A stretch of DNA of 24,087 bases from an uncultured Vampirovibrio sp. (GCA_910577635.1 CAJTNR010000029.1:1-24087), one strand, 5' to 3'; numbered from the stretch's first letter, positions 15,134 to 23,660 are shown. Notes: generated by a model from the sequence alone, not told the origin. Made by a program: numbers and translations.

Positions 15134-15966
15134 TGAGAAAAACTATAAAAAAAATCCAGGATTATAAAAAAGAAGGCAAGAAAATAACTGCATTAACTGC
15201 TTATGATTATTCGACAGCTAAATATATTGATAAGTTTGTTGATTTAATTCTTGTAGGAGATTCAGCAGCACAGGTTGTTTTAGGACTTGATAGCACAACT
15301 TTGGTTTCCATTGAAGAGATGCTTGTTTTTACAAAAGCAGTTTCAAGGGGAGTTGAAAACGCTCTTTTAGTTGCAGATATGCCCTTTGGAAGTTTTCAGG
15401 TTAATAAAGAAGAAACCATGAAAAACGCTCTTTTATTTATCAAAAGCGGAGCTAATGCTGTTAAGCTTGAGGGCGGTTCTGATTTGATGATTGATAATAT
15501 TAAACATTTAACCCAAAACTCAATTCCTGTTCTCGGACATTTAGGGTTTACTCCAATGAGTGTTAACAGTTTATCAGGACACAGAATCCAAGGCAAAGAT
15601 TTTGAAAAAACACTAAATATTCTAAAAGAAGCAAAAAAACTTCAAGAAGCCGGCTGTTTTGCAATTGTTCTTGAACTAATGCCAAGTGAATCTTCTAAGT
15701 TTATAACTCAAAATCTTGATATTCCTACAATTGGAATAGGAGCAGGTGTTCATTGTGACGGACAAATCCTTGTTAGCGACGATTTATTTGGAAAGTACGA
15801 TAGATTCAAACCTAAATTCGCAAGACAATACATTAATCTTAAAGAAGGGATGCTAAAAGCAGTTGAAAACTATTGCACTGATGTTGAAACAGGAGTTTTT
15901 CCAAATAGCGAAGAATCATTTGAACTGGATGTTGAAGAGGTAAAAAAACTTGAAAATTATAGATAA
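15133..15966 (+). CDS. panB: 3-methyl-2-oxobutanoate hydroxymethyltransferase
   Basis: A 277-residue enzyme that transfers a hydroxymethyl group from 5,10-methylene-tetrahydrofolate to alpha-ketoisovalerate, giving ketopantoate, the first committed step of pantothenate synthesis. It is a TIM barrel that binds magnesium. Seen: ALTAYDYSTAK, LVGDSAAQV, ADMPFGSFQ, AVKLEGG, LGHLGFTP, the catalytic-region LELMPSE and IGIGAGVHCDGQ. Length is typical. ATG overlaps the yvcK stop by one base and the 3' end overlaps panC by 17 bases, so the two pathway genes are translationally coupled. Ketopantoate reductase (panE) and panD are not in the window. Confidence 0.96.
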   Translation: MRKTIKKIQDYKKEGKKITALTAYDYSTAKYIDKFVDLILVGDSAAQVVLGLDSTTLVSIEEMLVFTKAVSRGVENALLVADMPFGSFQVNKEETMKNALLFIKSGANAVKLEGGSDLMIDNIKHLTQNSIPVLGHLGFTPMSVNSLSGHRIQGKDFEKTLNILKEAKKLQEAGCFAIVLELMPSESSKFITQNLDIPTIGIGAGVHCDGQILVSDDLFGKYDRFKPKFARQYINLKEGMLKAVENYCTDVETGVFPNSEESFELDVEEVKKLENYR

Positions 15967-16792
15967 TATTGCTTGTTTAAAAGAAGAAATTAAAAAACTG
16001 CAAGGCTCAACAGGGCTTATTCCAACCATGGGAGCACTCCATAAAGGGCATTTATCTTTGATTAAACAATCAATTAAAGATAACGATAATTCAATTGTTT
16101 CAATTTTTGTTAATCCGATTCAATTTGGAATAAACGAAGATTTGGATAAATATCCCCGTCAACTAAAAAAAGACTGTGAACTATGTGAAAAAGCAGGGGT
16201 TAGTATTGTTTTTGCTCCTAAAGTTCAGGAAATTTACAAATCTGACAAAAACGACTTAACCTTGATTTGTCCTCCAATTACTGTTTTGGATAAACTCTGC
16301 GCTAAAACCCGCATTGGACACTTTGACGGCGTTTGCAGCATTGTAGCCAAGCTTTTTAACTTAACTAAAGCTAATAGAGCATACTTTGGTCAAAAAGACG
16401 CGCAGCAGTTGTTTATAATTAAAAAAATGGTTGAAGACCTAAACTTCGATATTGAAATTATTCCTTGTCCAATTGTTCGAGAAGAAGACGGATTAGCTCT
16501 TTCAAGTAGAAACCAGTATTTATCCAAAGACGATAGAACTCTTGCTCTTAATATTCAAAAAGCACTTAAAACAGCCTCTGGTTTAGCTAAACAAGGAATT
16601 AACGACAAAAAAACAATTCTTGACGCCTGTCTTATAATCCTTAAGGATTTAGAAGTTGATTATGTTGAATTTGTTGATAAAAATACATTTGATATAACAG
16701 AAGATATTAATAAAAACACGCTTCTATTAATTGCAGCAAAAACTCCGCAATCTAAAACAAGATTAATTGACAATTGCTTATTGTACCAATAG
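15950..16792 (+). CDS. panC: Pantothenate synthetase
   Basis: A 280-residue ATP-dependent ligase joining pantoate and beta-alanine. Seen: the nucleotide-binding PTMGALHKGHLSL (HxGH motif), NPIQFG, RIGHFDGVCSIVAKLFN, FGQKDAQQL and the LALSSRN segment that stands for KMSKS. The start is TTG at 15950, supported by a strong GAAGAGG (15934-15940) inside panB and by the usual family N terminus just after it. It overlaps panB by 17 bases. The 3' end overlaps the convergent prepilin-like gene by 15 bases with no terminator between. Confidence 0.96.
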   Translation: MKIIDNIACLKEEIKKLQGSTGLIPTMGALHKGHLSLIKQSIKDNDNSIVSIFVNPIQFGINEDLDKYPRQLKKDCELCEKAGVSIVFAPKVQEIYKSDKNDLTLICPPITVLDKLCAKTRIGHFDGVCSIVAKLFNLTKANRAYFGQKDAQQLFIIKKMVEDLNFDIEIIPCPIVREEDGLALSSRNQYLSKDDRTLALNIQKALKTASGLAKQGINDKKTILDACLIILKDLEVDYVEFVDKNTFDITEDINKNTLLLIAAKTPQSKTRLIDNCLLYQ

Positions 16793-17392
16793 TCCTGATT
16801 TACCAAAAGGAATAATGAAAATATCTTTTCCTAAAACCAGCTCTGATGCACCCCTAAAGGAATAGATTATCCAGCCGCAAGTATTAGATGCATTTCTTGT
16901 GGTTGTATCTGGTTGTGCATCATCGGTTAATGTAAGGTATTGTTTAGCTGCTGCAGTTGAATTGCAAGAAGTGTTAAGATAAGCTCCTGCAATTATAGAT
17001 CCCGGGAAAGATGCACATTTAGCATTTGTTATATACGATGAGAGCGAAGAGGGTAATTTTAACTCAGTGCAGGAAAAATCATTAGAAGCATTAGATTTTC
17101 CATCGCCATATTTAATTAAATATTTAATTAAATCCTGCGAAGTTCCGCCTGCGGTTGTTGTATTGAATTTATAAAGTGTATTAATTGTATACTTAGAAGT
17201 ATGCTGATTAACAGTTTGAATAAAAGCTTTGTTCATACTTGCATAGAACGAATGCGATAGAGCAGCATTCTTTTTAGTATCAATTCCGCCTTTTTTAAAT
17301 ACTGTAGAAAGGCAAATAACAGCAATTACTGCTATAACAACCAGTACAATTGTAATTTCAACCAATGTAAATGCTTTAGTTTTATTTTTCAT
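16778..17392 (-). CDS. Type IV prepilin-like protein
   Basis: A 204-residue protein with a short basic leader, MKNKTKA, then FTLVEITIVLVVIAVIAVIC, the class III signal cut by prepilin peptidase and N-methylated at Phe. Glu5 after the cut, needed for pilin packing, is present. The residue before the cut is Ala, not the usual Gly. The rest is a pilin-like globular region with several Cys (in SCTEL, AKCAS, TSCNS, NTCGW) that could form disulfides, and Ser/Thr/Asn-rich loops. The ATG at 17392 follows AGGAAG by 7 bases; an ATG 21 bases earlier has no site and would lengthen the leader. Whether it is a major pilin, minor pilin or pseudopilin is open. It could be assembled by the PilMN/PilO proteins in this window. 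Confidence 0.85.
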   Translation of the reverse strand: MKNKTKAFTLVEITIVLVVIAVIAVICLSTVFKKGGIDTKKNAALSHSFYASMNKAFIQTVNQHTSKYTINTLYKFNTTTAGGTSQDLIKYLIKYGDGKSNASNDFSCTELKLPSSLSSYITNAKCASFPGSIIAGAYLNTSCNSTAAAKQYLTLTDDAQPDTTTRNASNTCGWIIYSFRGASELVLGKDIFIIPFGKSGLLVQ

Positions 17393-17613
17393 ATTCTTAC
17401 TTCCTAATATCATCTTTTTTAATATTACATTATTTCTAAATAAAATTCAAATAGATAAATTTACAAAACTACATATTAAAACACCCTAAAAGAGGGCATA
17501 TAGGAGGATTTTTTGAGAAATGATTGTAAATAAAATAAAAGGAATTTGCAAAAAATTTTTGTGTTCTATATAATTAGAATTGTAAAGTTTAGTATTATTA
17601 AATTGAGGTAAAA
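17393..17613. other. Divergent intergenic region between prepilin and acpP
   Basis: About 220 bases. Apart from the acpP promoter it holds an unexplained perfect ribosome site AGGAGG (17502-17507). Two tiny frames follow it: TTG at 17513, 6 codons, and ATG at 17520, 17 codons. A small hairpin CCCT-AAAAG-AGGG precedes it. On the minus strand TTGAAT, 17 bases, TAATAT is a weak prepilin promoter candidate. Confidence 0.4.
17546..17574 (+). promoter_or_regulatory. acpP promoter
   Basis: TTGCAA (17546-17551), exactly 17 bases, TATAAT (17569-17574). This is a near-consensus sigma70 promoter, as expected for a highly expressed gene. Transcription would begin near 17581, giving a leader of about 33 bases with GAGG (17605-17608) 5 bases before the acpP ATG. 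Confidence 0.8.
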
Positions 17614-17850
17614 ATGAGTACAGAAATTTTAGAAAAAGTTAAAAAAGTTGTAATAGACCAATTAAGTGTAGATGAAAGCCTTGTAACACCTCAAGCTTCT
17701 TTTACTGCTGACCTTGGCGCTGATTCACTTGATACAGTTGAATTAGTAATGGCTTTTGAAGAAGCTTTCGGATGCGAAATTCCTGATGAAGATGCAGAAA
17801 AAATCGCTACAGTTCAAGATGCAGTTAACTATATTGAAGCTCATCAATAA
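17614..17850 (+). CDS. acpP: Acyl carrier protein
   Basis: A 78-residue acidic carrier protein of type II fatty acid synthesis. Ser38 in GADSLDTVELVM is the attachment site for 4'-phosphopantetheine. The four-helix pattern and the closing ATVQDAVNYIEAHQ are standard. It has its own strong promoter and terminator, so it is made at a higher level than fabF downstream. Pantothenate made by PanB and PanC a few genes upstream is the precursor of its prosthetic group. An 11-bp direct repeat straddles its stop codon. Confidence 0.98.
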   Translation: MSTEILEKVKKVVIDQLSVDESLVTPQASFTADLGADSLDTVELVMAFEEAFGCEIPDEDAEKIATVQDAVNYIEAHQ

Positions 17851-17863
17851 CAATATTGAAGCT
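17831..17863 (+). repeat. 11-bp direct repeat across the acpP stop codon
   Basis: ATATTGAAGCT occurs at 17831-17841, inside the last codons of acpP, and again at 17853-17863 just after the stop, 22 bases apart. The second copy runs into three closely spaced copies of AAGCTTA (17859-17865, 17868-17874, 17889-17895). It looks like a small local duplication. Confidence 0.6.
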
Positions 17864-17896
17864 TAAAAAGCTTAGTACAACTTGAAAAAAGCTTAC

Positions 17897-17930
17897 AAAA
17901 ACTGCAAAAGTTGTCTTTTGCAGTTTTTTT
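17897..17930 (+). terminator. Rho-independent terminator after acpP
   Basis: A perfect 14-bp stem (17897-17910 with 17915-17928) has a TTGT loop and runs straight into a T tract to 17930. The core is ACTGCAAAAG-TTGT-CTTTTGCAGT. It separates acpP from fabF and would set a higher acpP than fabF transcript level. Confidence 0.93.
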
Positions 17931-17970
17931 TAAAAAGTTACCATTAAAAAATTAAGATTTGAGGAGAAAT

Positions 17971-19230
17971 ATGAATAAAAGACGTGTAGTCATTACCGGT
18001 GTAGGAATTGTAAGTCCCTTTGGGTGTGGTGTTGATAAATTCTGGAATTCTTTGATTGAAGGAAAATCCGGTGTAAAAACCCTGTCAAGAATCCCTCTTG
18101 AAGGACATCTTGTTACAATTGGAGCTGAGGCATCAACATTCGAACAAGAAGTTCAGGAAAAAAATCTTCTTGAACAAAAAGAAATGAAAAGAATGGACAG
18201 ATACACTCAATTTGCCTGTGTTGCTTCAGATGAAGCCGTTAAAGATTCAGGTCTTGATATAGATAAAGAAGATCCTTATAGAGTAGGTGTTATAATAGGG
18301 TCCGGAGCAGGCGGTTTTGATACGTTTGAAAAACAGCATCTTGCAATAATTTCAAGAGGACCTACCAAATGTTCTCCTTTTACAATCCCGATGTTAATCT
18401 GCAACATGGCAGCAGGCAGAGTCTCAATGCGCCACAAGGCAAAAGGTTTAAATAAAGCAATAGTTACAGCTTGCGCTACAAGCGCTCATTGTGTCGGAGA
18501 TGCTTTTAGATCAATTCAGTACAATGATGCTGATGTTATTATTGCAGGGGGTACAGAAGCAGTTATGACCCATATTGGAATTGGTGCTTTTACAACTGCA
18601 AGAACATTGTCAAGAAGAAACGATGAACCCGAGCGCGCAAGTCGTCCTTATGATATAGATAGAGACGGTTTTGTAATGGGCGAAGGCGGTGCTTGTCTTG
18701 TTTTAGAAGAATTAAACCACGCACTAAAAAGAGGAGCAAAAATATACGCTGAAGTCGTAGGTTATGGTCAAACAGGGGATGCCTATGATATGGTAGCACC
18801 CGATCCAAGTGGTGCCGGTGCTAAAAAGGCTATGGAATTAGCCCTTAAAGATGCGCAAGTTGAAGCAAAAGAAGTTAGCTACATTAATGCACACGGAACT
18901 TCAACTCATTTAGGAGATATCGCAGAATCTCAGGCTATTGCAGGATTATTTGGTGATTTAGAAACAAATAAAAATTTGAAGGTTTCATCAACTAAATCCA
19001 TGCACGGTCATATGATTGGAGCAACAGGAGCGGCAGAATCGATTATTTGTGCTCTTGCACTTAAAGAAGGAATGATTCCTCCAACAATTAACTTAGAAAA
19101 CCAAGACCCTGAAGTTGCTAACCTCAATTATGTTCCTAATAAAGCAATTAAAGAAGATATTAACTACGCTCTTACAAACTCATTCGGATTTGGAGGGCAA
19201 AACGCTTCAATTCTATTTAAGAAATATTAA
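17971..19230 (+). CDS. fabF: Beta-ketoacyl-ACP synthase II
   Basis: A 419-residue thiolase-fold condensing enzyme that elongates acyl-ACP with malonyl-ACP. Seen: RRVVITGVGIVSPFG, the nucleophile in VTACATSAH (Cys168), NAHGTSTHLGD (His308), STKSMHGHMIGATG (Lys342, His347) and the C-terminal NSFGFGGQNAS. These are the Cys-His-His and Lys of FabF/FabB; the length and the GTSTHLGD form favour FabF. The frame opens at 17959 with TTG, but GAGGAGA (17961-17967) overlaps that and serves the ATG at 17971. It lies after the acpP terminator, so it needs readthrough or its own promoter. Its stop shares TTAA with convergent mnmG. Confidence 0.96.
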   Translation: MNKRRVVITGVGIVSPFGCGVDKFWNSLIEGKSGVKTLSRIPLEGHLVTIGAEASTFEQEVQEKNLLEQKEMKRMDRYTQFACVASDEAVKDSGLDIDKEDPYRVGVIIGSGAGGFDTFEKQHLAIISRGPTKCSPFTIPMLICNMAAGRVSMRHKAKGLNKAIVTACATSAHCVGDAFRSIQYNDADVIIAGGTEAVMTHIGIGAFTTARTLSRRNDEPERASRPYDIDRDGFVMGEGGACLVLEELNHALKRGAKIYAEVVGYGQTGDAYDMVAPDPSGAGAKKAMELALKDAQVEAKEVSYINAHGTSTHLGDIAESQAIAGLFGDLETNKNLKVSSTKSMHGHMIGATGAAESIICALALKEGMIPPTINLENQDPEVANLNYVPNKAIKEDINYALTNSFGFGGQNASILFKKY

Positions 19231-21122
19231 TTATTCTTTAATTGATGATTTTGAATTAAAACTAAAAGTATTGAGATATCAGCAGGTTTAACTCCTCCAA
19301 TTCTTAGTGCCTGGCCTATTGTTTGGGGTCTTATCTTATTAAGCTTTTCTTTAGACTCGCTTGATAGCTGCACAATTGAATTGTAGTCAATATCATTAGG
19401 GATTTTAATATCATCAGTTTTTGATTGGTTCTCAATTTGGATATTCTGTCTTTTTATATATCCTTCATATTTAACTAAAACTTCAACTTGATCAAATATA
19501 TCTCTTTTTAAGTAATTATCATTAGTATCAATATTAGGATGATATCCAAGCTGAGATAAAACTTTGTAGTTAACATTGGGTCTTTTTAAAAGATTAAGTC
19601 CGTTAGTGCCGGTTTCTAAGTTTTCCTCGCATTGTCCTAAAATTGTCTTATTTTTTTCATTAGCGCTCACTTTAAATTGAGCCAGTCTTTCTTTTTGAAT
19701 TTCAATCTCTTTTTCTTTGAATCTTTTTCTTAGAATATCGCTTTCTTTAACCAACCCTTGACTATAGCCTAATTCAGCTAATCTTAAATCTGCATTATCT
19801 TGTCTTAAAATTAACCTGTATTCACTTCTTGAAGTAAGCATTCTATAGGGTTCGTCTATATCTTTAGTTATTAAATCATCAATTAAAGTACCAATATAGG
19901 AATTTTTGCGATTAAGGTCAATGTAGTTTTTATTATCCAGGTAATTAAACGCATTAATTCCAGCCACAAGTCCCTGTGCTGCTGCTTCTTCATAGCCTGA
20001 GGTACCATTAATTTGACCTGCTAAAAATAATCCTTTAATTTTTTTTGTCATTAGCCCGATATCAAGCTCAAGTGCGCAGACACTATCATACTCAACAGCA
20101 TAAGCTGGTTTTATGATTGAAGCTTTTTCTAAACCCGGTAATGAATGAATCATATCAAACTGAACTTCAATAGGAAGGCTGGTTGAAAAGCCCTGAATAT
20201 AGACTTCATAAGTATCTAATCCCTCAGGTTCGATAAAAATATGATGAGAGGGATTGTGTTCAAATCTTACAACCTTATCTTCAATACTAGGACAGTATCT
20301 TGGTCCGACCCCTGTTATTAAACCACGATAAAGAGGGGATTTAGATAGATTTGCTCTTATAATTTCATGGGTTTTTTCATTTGTCTTAGTTAAATAACAA
20401 GGATACTGTTTTCTTATAGGTCGATCAGGTTTAAAGCTAAAAAAGGAAAAAAGATTATTACAAGGCTCATCCCCAGGATGAAGTTCAAGTTTAGTATAAT
20501 CAATTGTCCTTGAATCAATGCGGGCAGGGGTTCCTGTTTTTAGTTTTCGAACATTAAACCCTAAGTTCCTTAAACAAGAACTTAAACCAATAGCGCTTCT
20601 TTCCCCCAGTCTTCCTTGTTTAAAGCTTTTATCGCCAATGTATATAGTTCCTTCTAAGCTTGTTCCTGTTGTTAAAATGACTGTTTTTGCGCTGTATTTA
20701 ATTCCAAGTTCATCTACAACCCCTCTAATTTCATTTTTTTCAACAATTAAATCGACAACTTGAATTTGTTTAATTGTTAAATTTTCTTCTTTTTCTAAGT
20801 AATTCCTTGCTAATGTCCGATATTCCTTTTTATCTGACTGAGCTCGAAGCGCTCTTACAGCAGGACCTTTTGATTGATTGAGAGTTTTTAATTGAAGGTA
20901 GGTTGAATCTGCCAGTTCTGCCATTACCCCACCTAAAGCATCAATTTCTCGAACCAAATTAGACTTGGCAGGTCCCCCAATAGCAGGATTACAGGGCATT
21001 AGACCAATATAGTCAATATTAAGAGTTGTAATAAGGGTTTTTAATCCCAATCTTGAAGCGCTGATAGCCGCCTCAAGACCAGCATGACCTGCACCAACTA
21101 CAATACAATCAAAACTAAACAT
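19227..21122 (-). CDS. mnmG: tRNA uridine-5-carboxymethylaminomethyl modification enzyme MnmG
   Basis: A 631-residue FAD protein (GidA) that with MnmE installs the carboxymethylaminomethyl group on the wobble uridine of tRNAs. Seen: the FAD loop VVGAGHAGLEAA, PCNPAIGGPAKSNLVREIDALGG with the first catalytic Cys, SKGPAVRALRAQSDK, LKTGTPARID, RYCPSIEDK with the second Cys, NGTSGYEEAAAQGL, and the C-terminal IGGVKPADISILL that meets MnmE. Full length. Only 2 bases separate it from the chaperone gene upstream and its own ribosome site is weak, so it probably depends on coupling. mnmE is not in the window. Confidence 0.97.
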   Translation of the reverse strand: MFSFDCIVVGAGHAGLEAAISASRLGLKTLITTLNIDYIGLMPCNPAIGGPAKSNLVREIDALGGVMAELADSTYLQLKTLNQSKGPAVRALRAQSDKKEYRTLARNYLEKEENLTIKQIQVVDLIVEKNEIRGVVDELGIKYSAKTVILTTGTSLEGTIYIGDKSFKQGRLGERSAIGLSSCLRNLGFNVRKLKTGTPARIDSRTIDYTKLELHPGDEPCNNLFSFFSFKPDRPIRKQYPCYLTKTNEKTHEIIRANLSKSPLYRGLITGVGPRYCPSIEDKVVRFEHNPSHHIFIEPEGLDTYEVYIQGFSTSLPIEVQFDMIHSLPGLEKASIIKPAYAVEYDSVCALELDIGLMTKKIKGLFLAGQINGTSGYEEAAAQGLVAGINAFNYLDNKNYIDLNRKNSYIGTLIDDLITKDIDEPYRMLTSRSEYRLILRQDNADLRLAELGYSQGLVKESDILRKRFKEKEIEIQKERLAQFKVSANEKNKTILGQCEENLETGTNGLNLLKRPNVNYKVLSQLGYHPNIDTNDNYLKRDIFDQVEVLVKYEGYIKRQNIQIENQSKTDDIKIPNDIDYNSIVQLSSESKEKLNKIRPQTIGQALRIGGVKPADISILLVLIQNHQLKNN

Positions 21123-21124
21123 TA

Positions 21125-21550
21125 TTATTTAATTGCCTTAAAAACATCCATTGTACAATCAACTCCGCCTGCAACCCGATACTTTTTATCAACAATCATA
21201 TCAAGCCCTTTTTTTGCTCTCACAATTTCAGCTGCACGTTCAACTTTTTCAACAACAACTGCTTGTTGTTTATATCTTAGGTCAATATATTCCTTTTCAA
21301 GTTTATACAGATTCTCTTTTCTTGAATCTCTCACTTGTTTTTTTCCTTCAAGTGTTTTTTGTGCATTTATTGATTTTTGAGTTGCAAGATTGTAGTTTCT
21401 AACCTGCTGCGCTTTAATATCAGCCCTTTTTTTATATTCTTTTGAAATTGGGATATTATTATACATATAGCTGTAATCAATGTATCCAATAGCAGCAAAA
21501 CAGCTTTGACCAGCTAATAAAACCATGATTGATAACAATATTTTTTTCAT
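21125..21550 (-). CDS. Skp/OmpH-like periplasmic chaperone
   Basis: A 141-residue protein with a cleavable signal peptide (~1-19, MKKILLSIMVLLAGQSCFA), then a Skp/OmpH layout: a short beta strand IGYIDYSYMY, a long charged helical hairpin (~35-110, rich in Lys, Gln and Glu), and a closing strand GLDMIVDKKYRVAGGVDCTMDV. Skp-like proteins carry unfolded outer-membrane proteins across the periplasm, so the protein argues for a diderm envelope. A Cys at the end of the signal (S-C-F-A) is not in a lipobox context. AGAGGTGA precedes the ATG. It sits in the dnaN operon, away from bamA and lpxD, where Skp genes are more often found. Confidence 0.75.
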   Translation of the reverse strand: MKKILLSIMVLLAGQSCFAAIGYIDYSYMYNNIPISKEYKKRADIKAQQVRNYNLATQKSINAQKTLEGKKQVRDSRKENLYKLEKEYIDLRYKQQAVVVEKVERAAEIVRAKKGLDMIVDKKYRVAGGVDCTMDVFKAIK

Positions 21551-21562
21551 TATTCACCTCTT

Positions 21563-22498
21563 TTAATTAATTATACTTGCACCTTCTTTTTCAATAGGAA
21601 GATTCAAAAACCCTGTATTAACATTATGATAGTTCCAGGTATTAGAAACAATTTCTTTAATTTCAGCAACATTTATTCCATTGTAAATTATTGCAATCGC
21701 AGGTCCTGCGCCGCAAAGGACAGTTCCTATCACGCCGTTTGTGTGTTTTAAGTTTTTTGTTATATCGCTCATGCCAGGAACCAATTTTTCCCTGTAAGGC
21801 TGATGAAGTTTATCTGATAGCGCAGCTTTAAGAAGATTTTCATCTTTATTATAAAGAGAATCAACAAAAAGAGCACTTCTTTTTAAATTATAAACAGCAT
21901 CTTTTAAAGGCACCTCTTTAGGTAATACAGAGCGTGAAATTTCCGTATTAAGCTCATAATCAGGAATACAAATCATAAGTTTCCAATCATCATTCCAAGG
22001 AAGCTTGCGATATAAAACCGATCCGTCCTCTTCCCAGGAGGAAAGAGTAATTCCACCCTTAAAAGCAGGGGTAATATTATCAGGATGCCCTTCAATTTCA
22101 GTTGCAATTGACATTAAGACCTTTTCATCCGCCGGTCTTCCTAAAAGTTCATTAGCAGCAATCAGTCCCCCTACAATAACAGAAGCACTTGAGCCCAGCC
22201 CTCTTGAAATTGGAATTTGCGTTTTTATAGTAATTTTAAGCTCATTAGGGGTTTGACCGATAAAATTGTACAAAAGTTCAATTGCTTTATAGACAATATT
22301 TGTTTTATCAGTTGCAACATCATCTAAATTAGTTCCTTCATTGTTTTTTTCATTAATAATATTAATTTCAATTCCAGAACCCGGTAATACTGTTTCTTCA
22401 AGTGTTACAATATTATACAAAGGCAAAGCTAAACCAAAACAGTCAAACCCCGGACCAAGATTAGCTACAGTTGCTGGAACTTTTACACTTACTTTCAT
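21563..22498 (-). CDS. thrB: Homoserine kinase
   Basis: A 311-residue GHMP-family kinase that phosphorylates L-homoserine with ATP, feeding threonine synthesis. Seen: PATVANLGPGFDCFGLAL (motif 1), the phosphate loop PISRGLGSSASVIVGGL (motif 2), EGHPDNITPAFKGG, and the third motif GTVLCGAGPAIAI. Length is typical. AGGTGA overlapping the dnaN stop gives a ribosome site, and the gap to dnaN is 8 bases, so the two are co-transcribed. hom and thrC are not in the window. Confidence 0.95.
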   Translation of the reverse strand: MKVSVKVPATVANLGPGFDCFGLALPLYNIVTLEETVLPGSGIEINIINEKNNEGTNLDDVATDKTNIVYKAIELLYNFIGQTPNELKITIKTQIPISRGLGSSASVIVGGLIAANELLGRPADEKVLMSIATEIEGHPDNITPAFKGGITLSSWEEDGSVLYRKLPWNDDWKLMICIPDYELNTEISRSVLPKEVPLKDAVYNLKRSALFVDSLYNKDENLLKAALSDKLHQPYREKLVPGMSDITKNLKHTNGVIGTVLCGAGPAIAIIYNGINVAEIKEIVSNTWNYHNVNTGFLNLPIEKEGASIIN

Positions 22499-22506
22499 TT
22501 TTTCAC

Positions 22507-23631
22507 CTATTGAACCTTAACGGGCATTATTAAACAAATATAGTTATTATTATCATCCTGCGGTTTAAAAATCGTAGCAGCTAACACATCTGCAATTTCA
22601 ATCTCAACGAACTTAGACTCCATTGACTTTAAACCATCTAATACATATTTATAGTTAAATGCTGTTAGAATATCATCATAATTATATTCAATATCAATAT
22701 AGTCTTTAGATCTGCCCGCATCTGGAGTATCAGCTAAGATTTCAAGCTGGGAGGCGCTAAAGTTAAACCTTACAACATTTGTTCTATCATTAACCATGAT
22801 AGAAACCCTTTCAATTGAATTGATAAGTTCAACCCTATCCACAACGATTTTCTTTTCACTTGCATTAGGAATCAATTGCTGGTACTTAGGATAAACCCCT
22901 TCGATTAGTCTTGATTGGAAAGTTAAGTTTTCAAATTCAAAAATAATCTTGTTTTTTTGAATTTTTAAAGTAATATTATCATCCTCAACAATAGAAGAAA
23001 TCCTCTGAACTTCATTGAGAGTTTTAGCAGGAACAATAAAGTTAATATTACCACTAACTTCCTGCTCAATTTCTTTTTGAATTCTTGTTAATCGATTACC
23101 ATCAGTTGCTGCAAGTTCAAGAGTTTTATTTTCAATATTAAAACAAACTCCAGTTAAAACCGCCTGGGTTTCCTGGGTTGAAACTGCAAAAATCACCTGT
23201 TTTATGGCTCTTTGAAATTCATTCTTATTCAAAACCACTTTTTGAACTGTATTATCATCATTCTTTTCGATAACTTGTGGAAACTCAGCCGGATTCAATC
23301 CGATTAAGTCGAACTCTGTTTTTTGGCTTTTAATTTTAATATTATCTGAATCTTCAACAGTTTTAAGTGCAATTTCAACACTTGGAAGTTTTGATACAAT
23401 TTCAGATATCTTTTTAGCACTGATTGTGATTGCACCTTCCTTTACAACCTGTGCTTTTGTTTTAAAGTCAATTGCAAGGTTTAAATCTGTTGCGCTGAAT
23501 CGTATTCTATCGTTTGATACAGTTTCGATTAGAATATTCGACAAAATTGGCTGCAGCGCTTTTTGTGCTGTAATTTTTTCAACTATCTTAATTCCTTCTG
23601 AAAAATCTTCTTTATTTAAAATTATTTCCAC
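22507..23631 (-). CDS. dnaN: DNA polymerase III beta subunit (sliding clamp)
   Basis: A 374-residue clamp of three similar domains; the dimer forms the ring that tethers replicative polymerase to DNA. Seen: the N-terminal pattern LQPILSNILIE, FSATDLNLAI and ISAKKISEIVSKLP, the middle AVLTGVCFNIENKTLELAATDGNRL, the RLIEGVYPKYQQLIP segment of the hydrophobic cleft, and the C-terminal YICLIMPVKVQ. Start is GTG at 23631-23629 with GGAG 8 bases before it. It heads the leftward operon dnaN-thrB-skp-mnmG, and the DNA upstream carries DnaA-box-like repeats. dnaA is not adjacent on this side within the window. Confidence 0.97.
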   Translation of the reverse strand: MEIILNKEDFSEGIKIVEKITAQKALQPILSNILIETVSNDRIRFSATDLNLAIDFKTKAQVVKEGAITISAKKISEIVSKLPSVEIALKTVEDSDNIKIKSQKTEFDLIGLNPAEFPQVIEKNDDNTVQKVVLNKNEFQRAIKQVIFAVSTQETQAVLTGVCFNIENKTLELAATDGNRLTRIQKEIEQEVSGNINFIVPAKTLNEVQRISSIVEDDNITLKIQKNKIIFEFENLTFQSRLIEGVYPKYQQLIPNASEKKIVVDRVELINSIERVSIMVNDRTNVVRFNFSASQLEILADTPDAGRSKDYIDIEYNYDDILTAFNYKYVLDGLKSMESKFVEIEIADVLAATIFKPQDDNNNYICLIMPVKVQ

Positions 23632-23660
23632 GTGGTTTACTCCAAAATTATTCTTACAAA

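Noticed and set aside
17480..17507. PreQ1-like riboswitch, because of ACACCCT followed by AGGAGG
   Set aside because: The second stem and the A-rich pseudoknot tail are missing, and no queuosine-related gene follows.
20518..20763. Frames antisense to mnmG, yvcK, thrB, fabF and others as genes
   Set aside because: They are open only because the opposite strand is coding; none has a ribosome site or a recognisable product.
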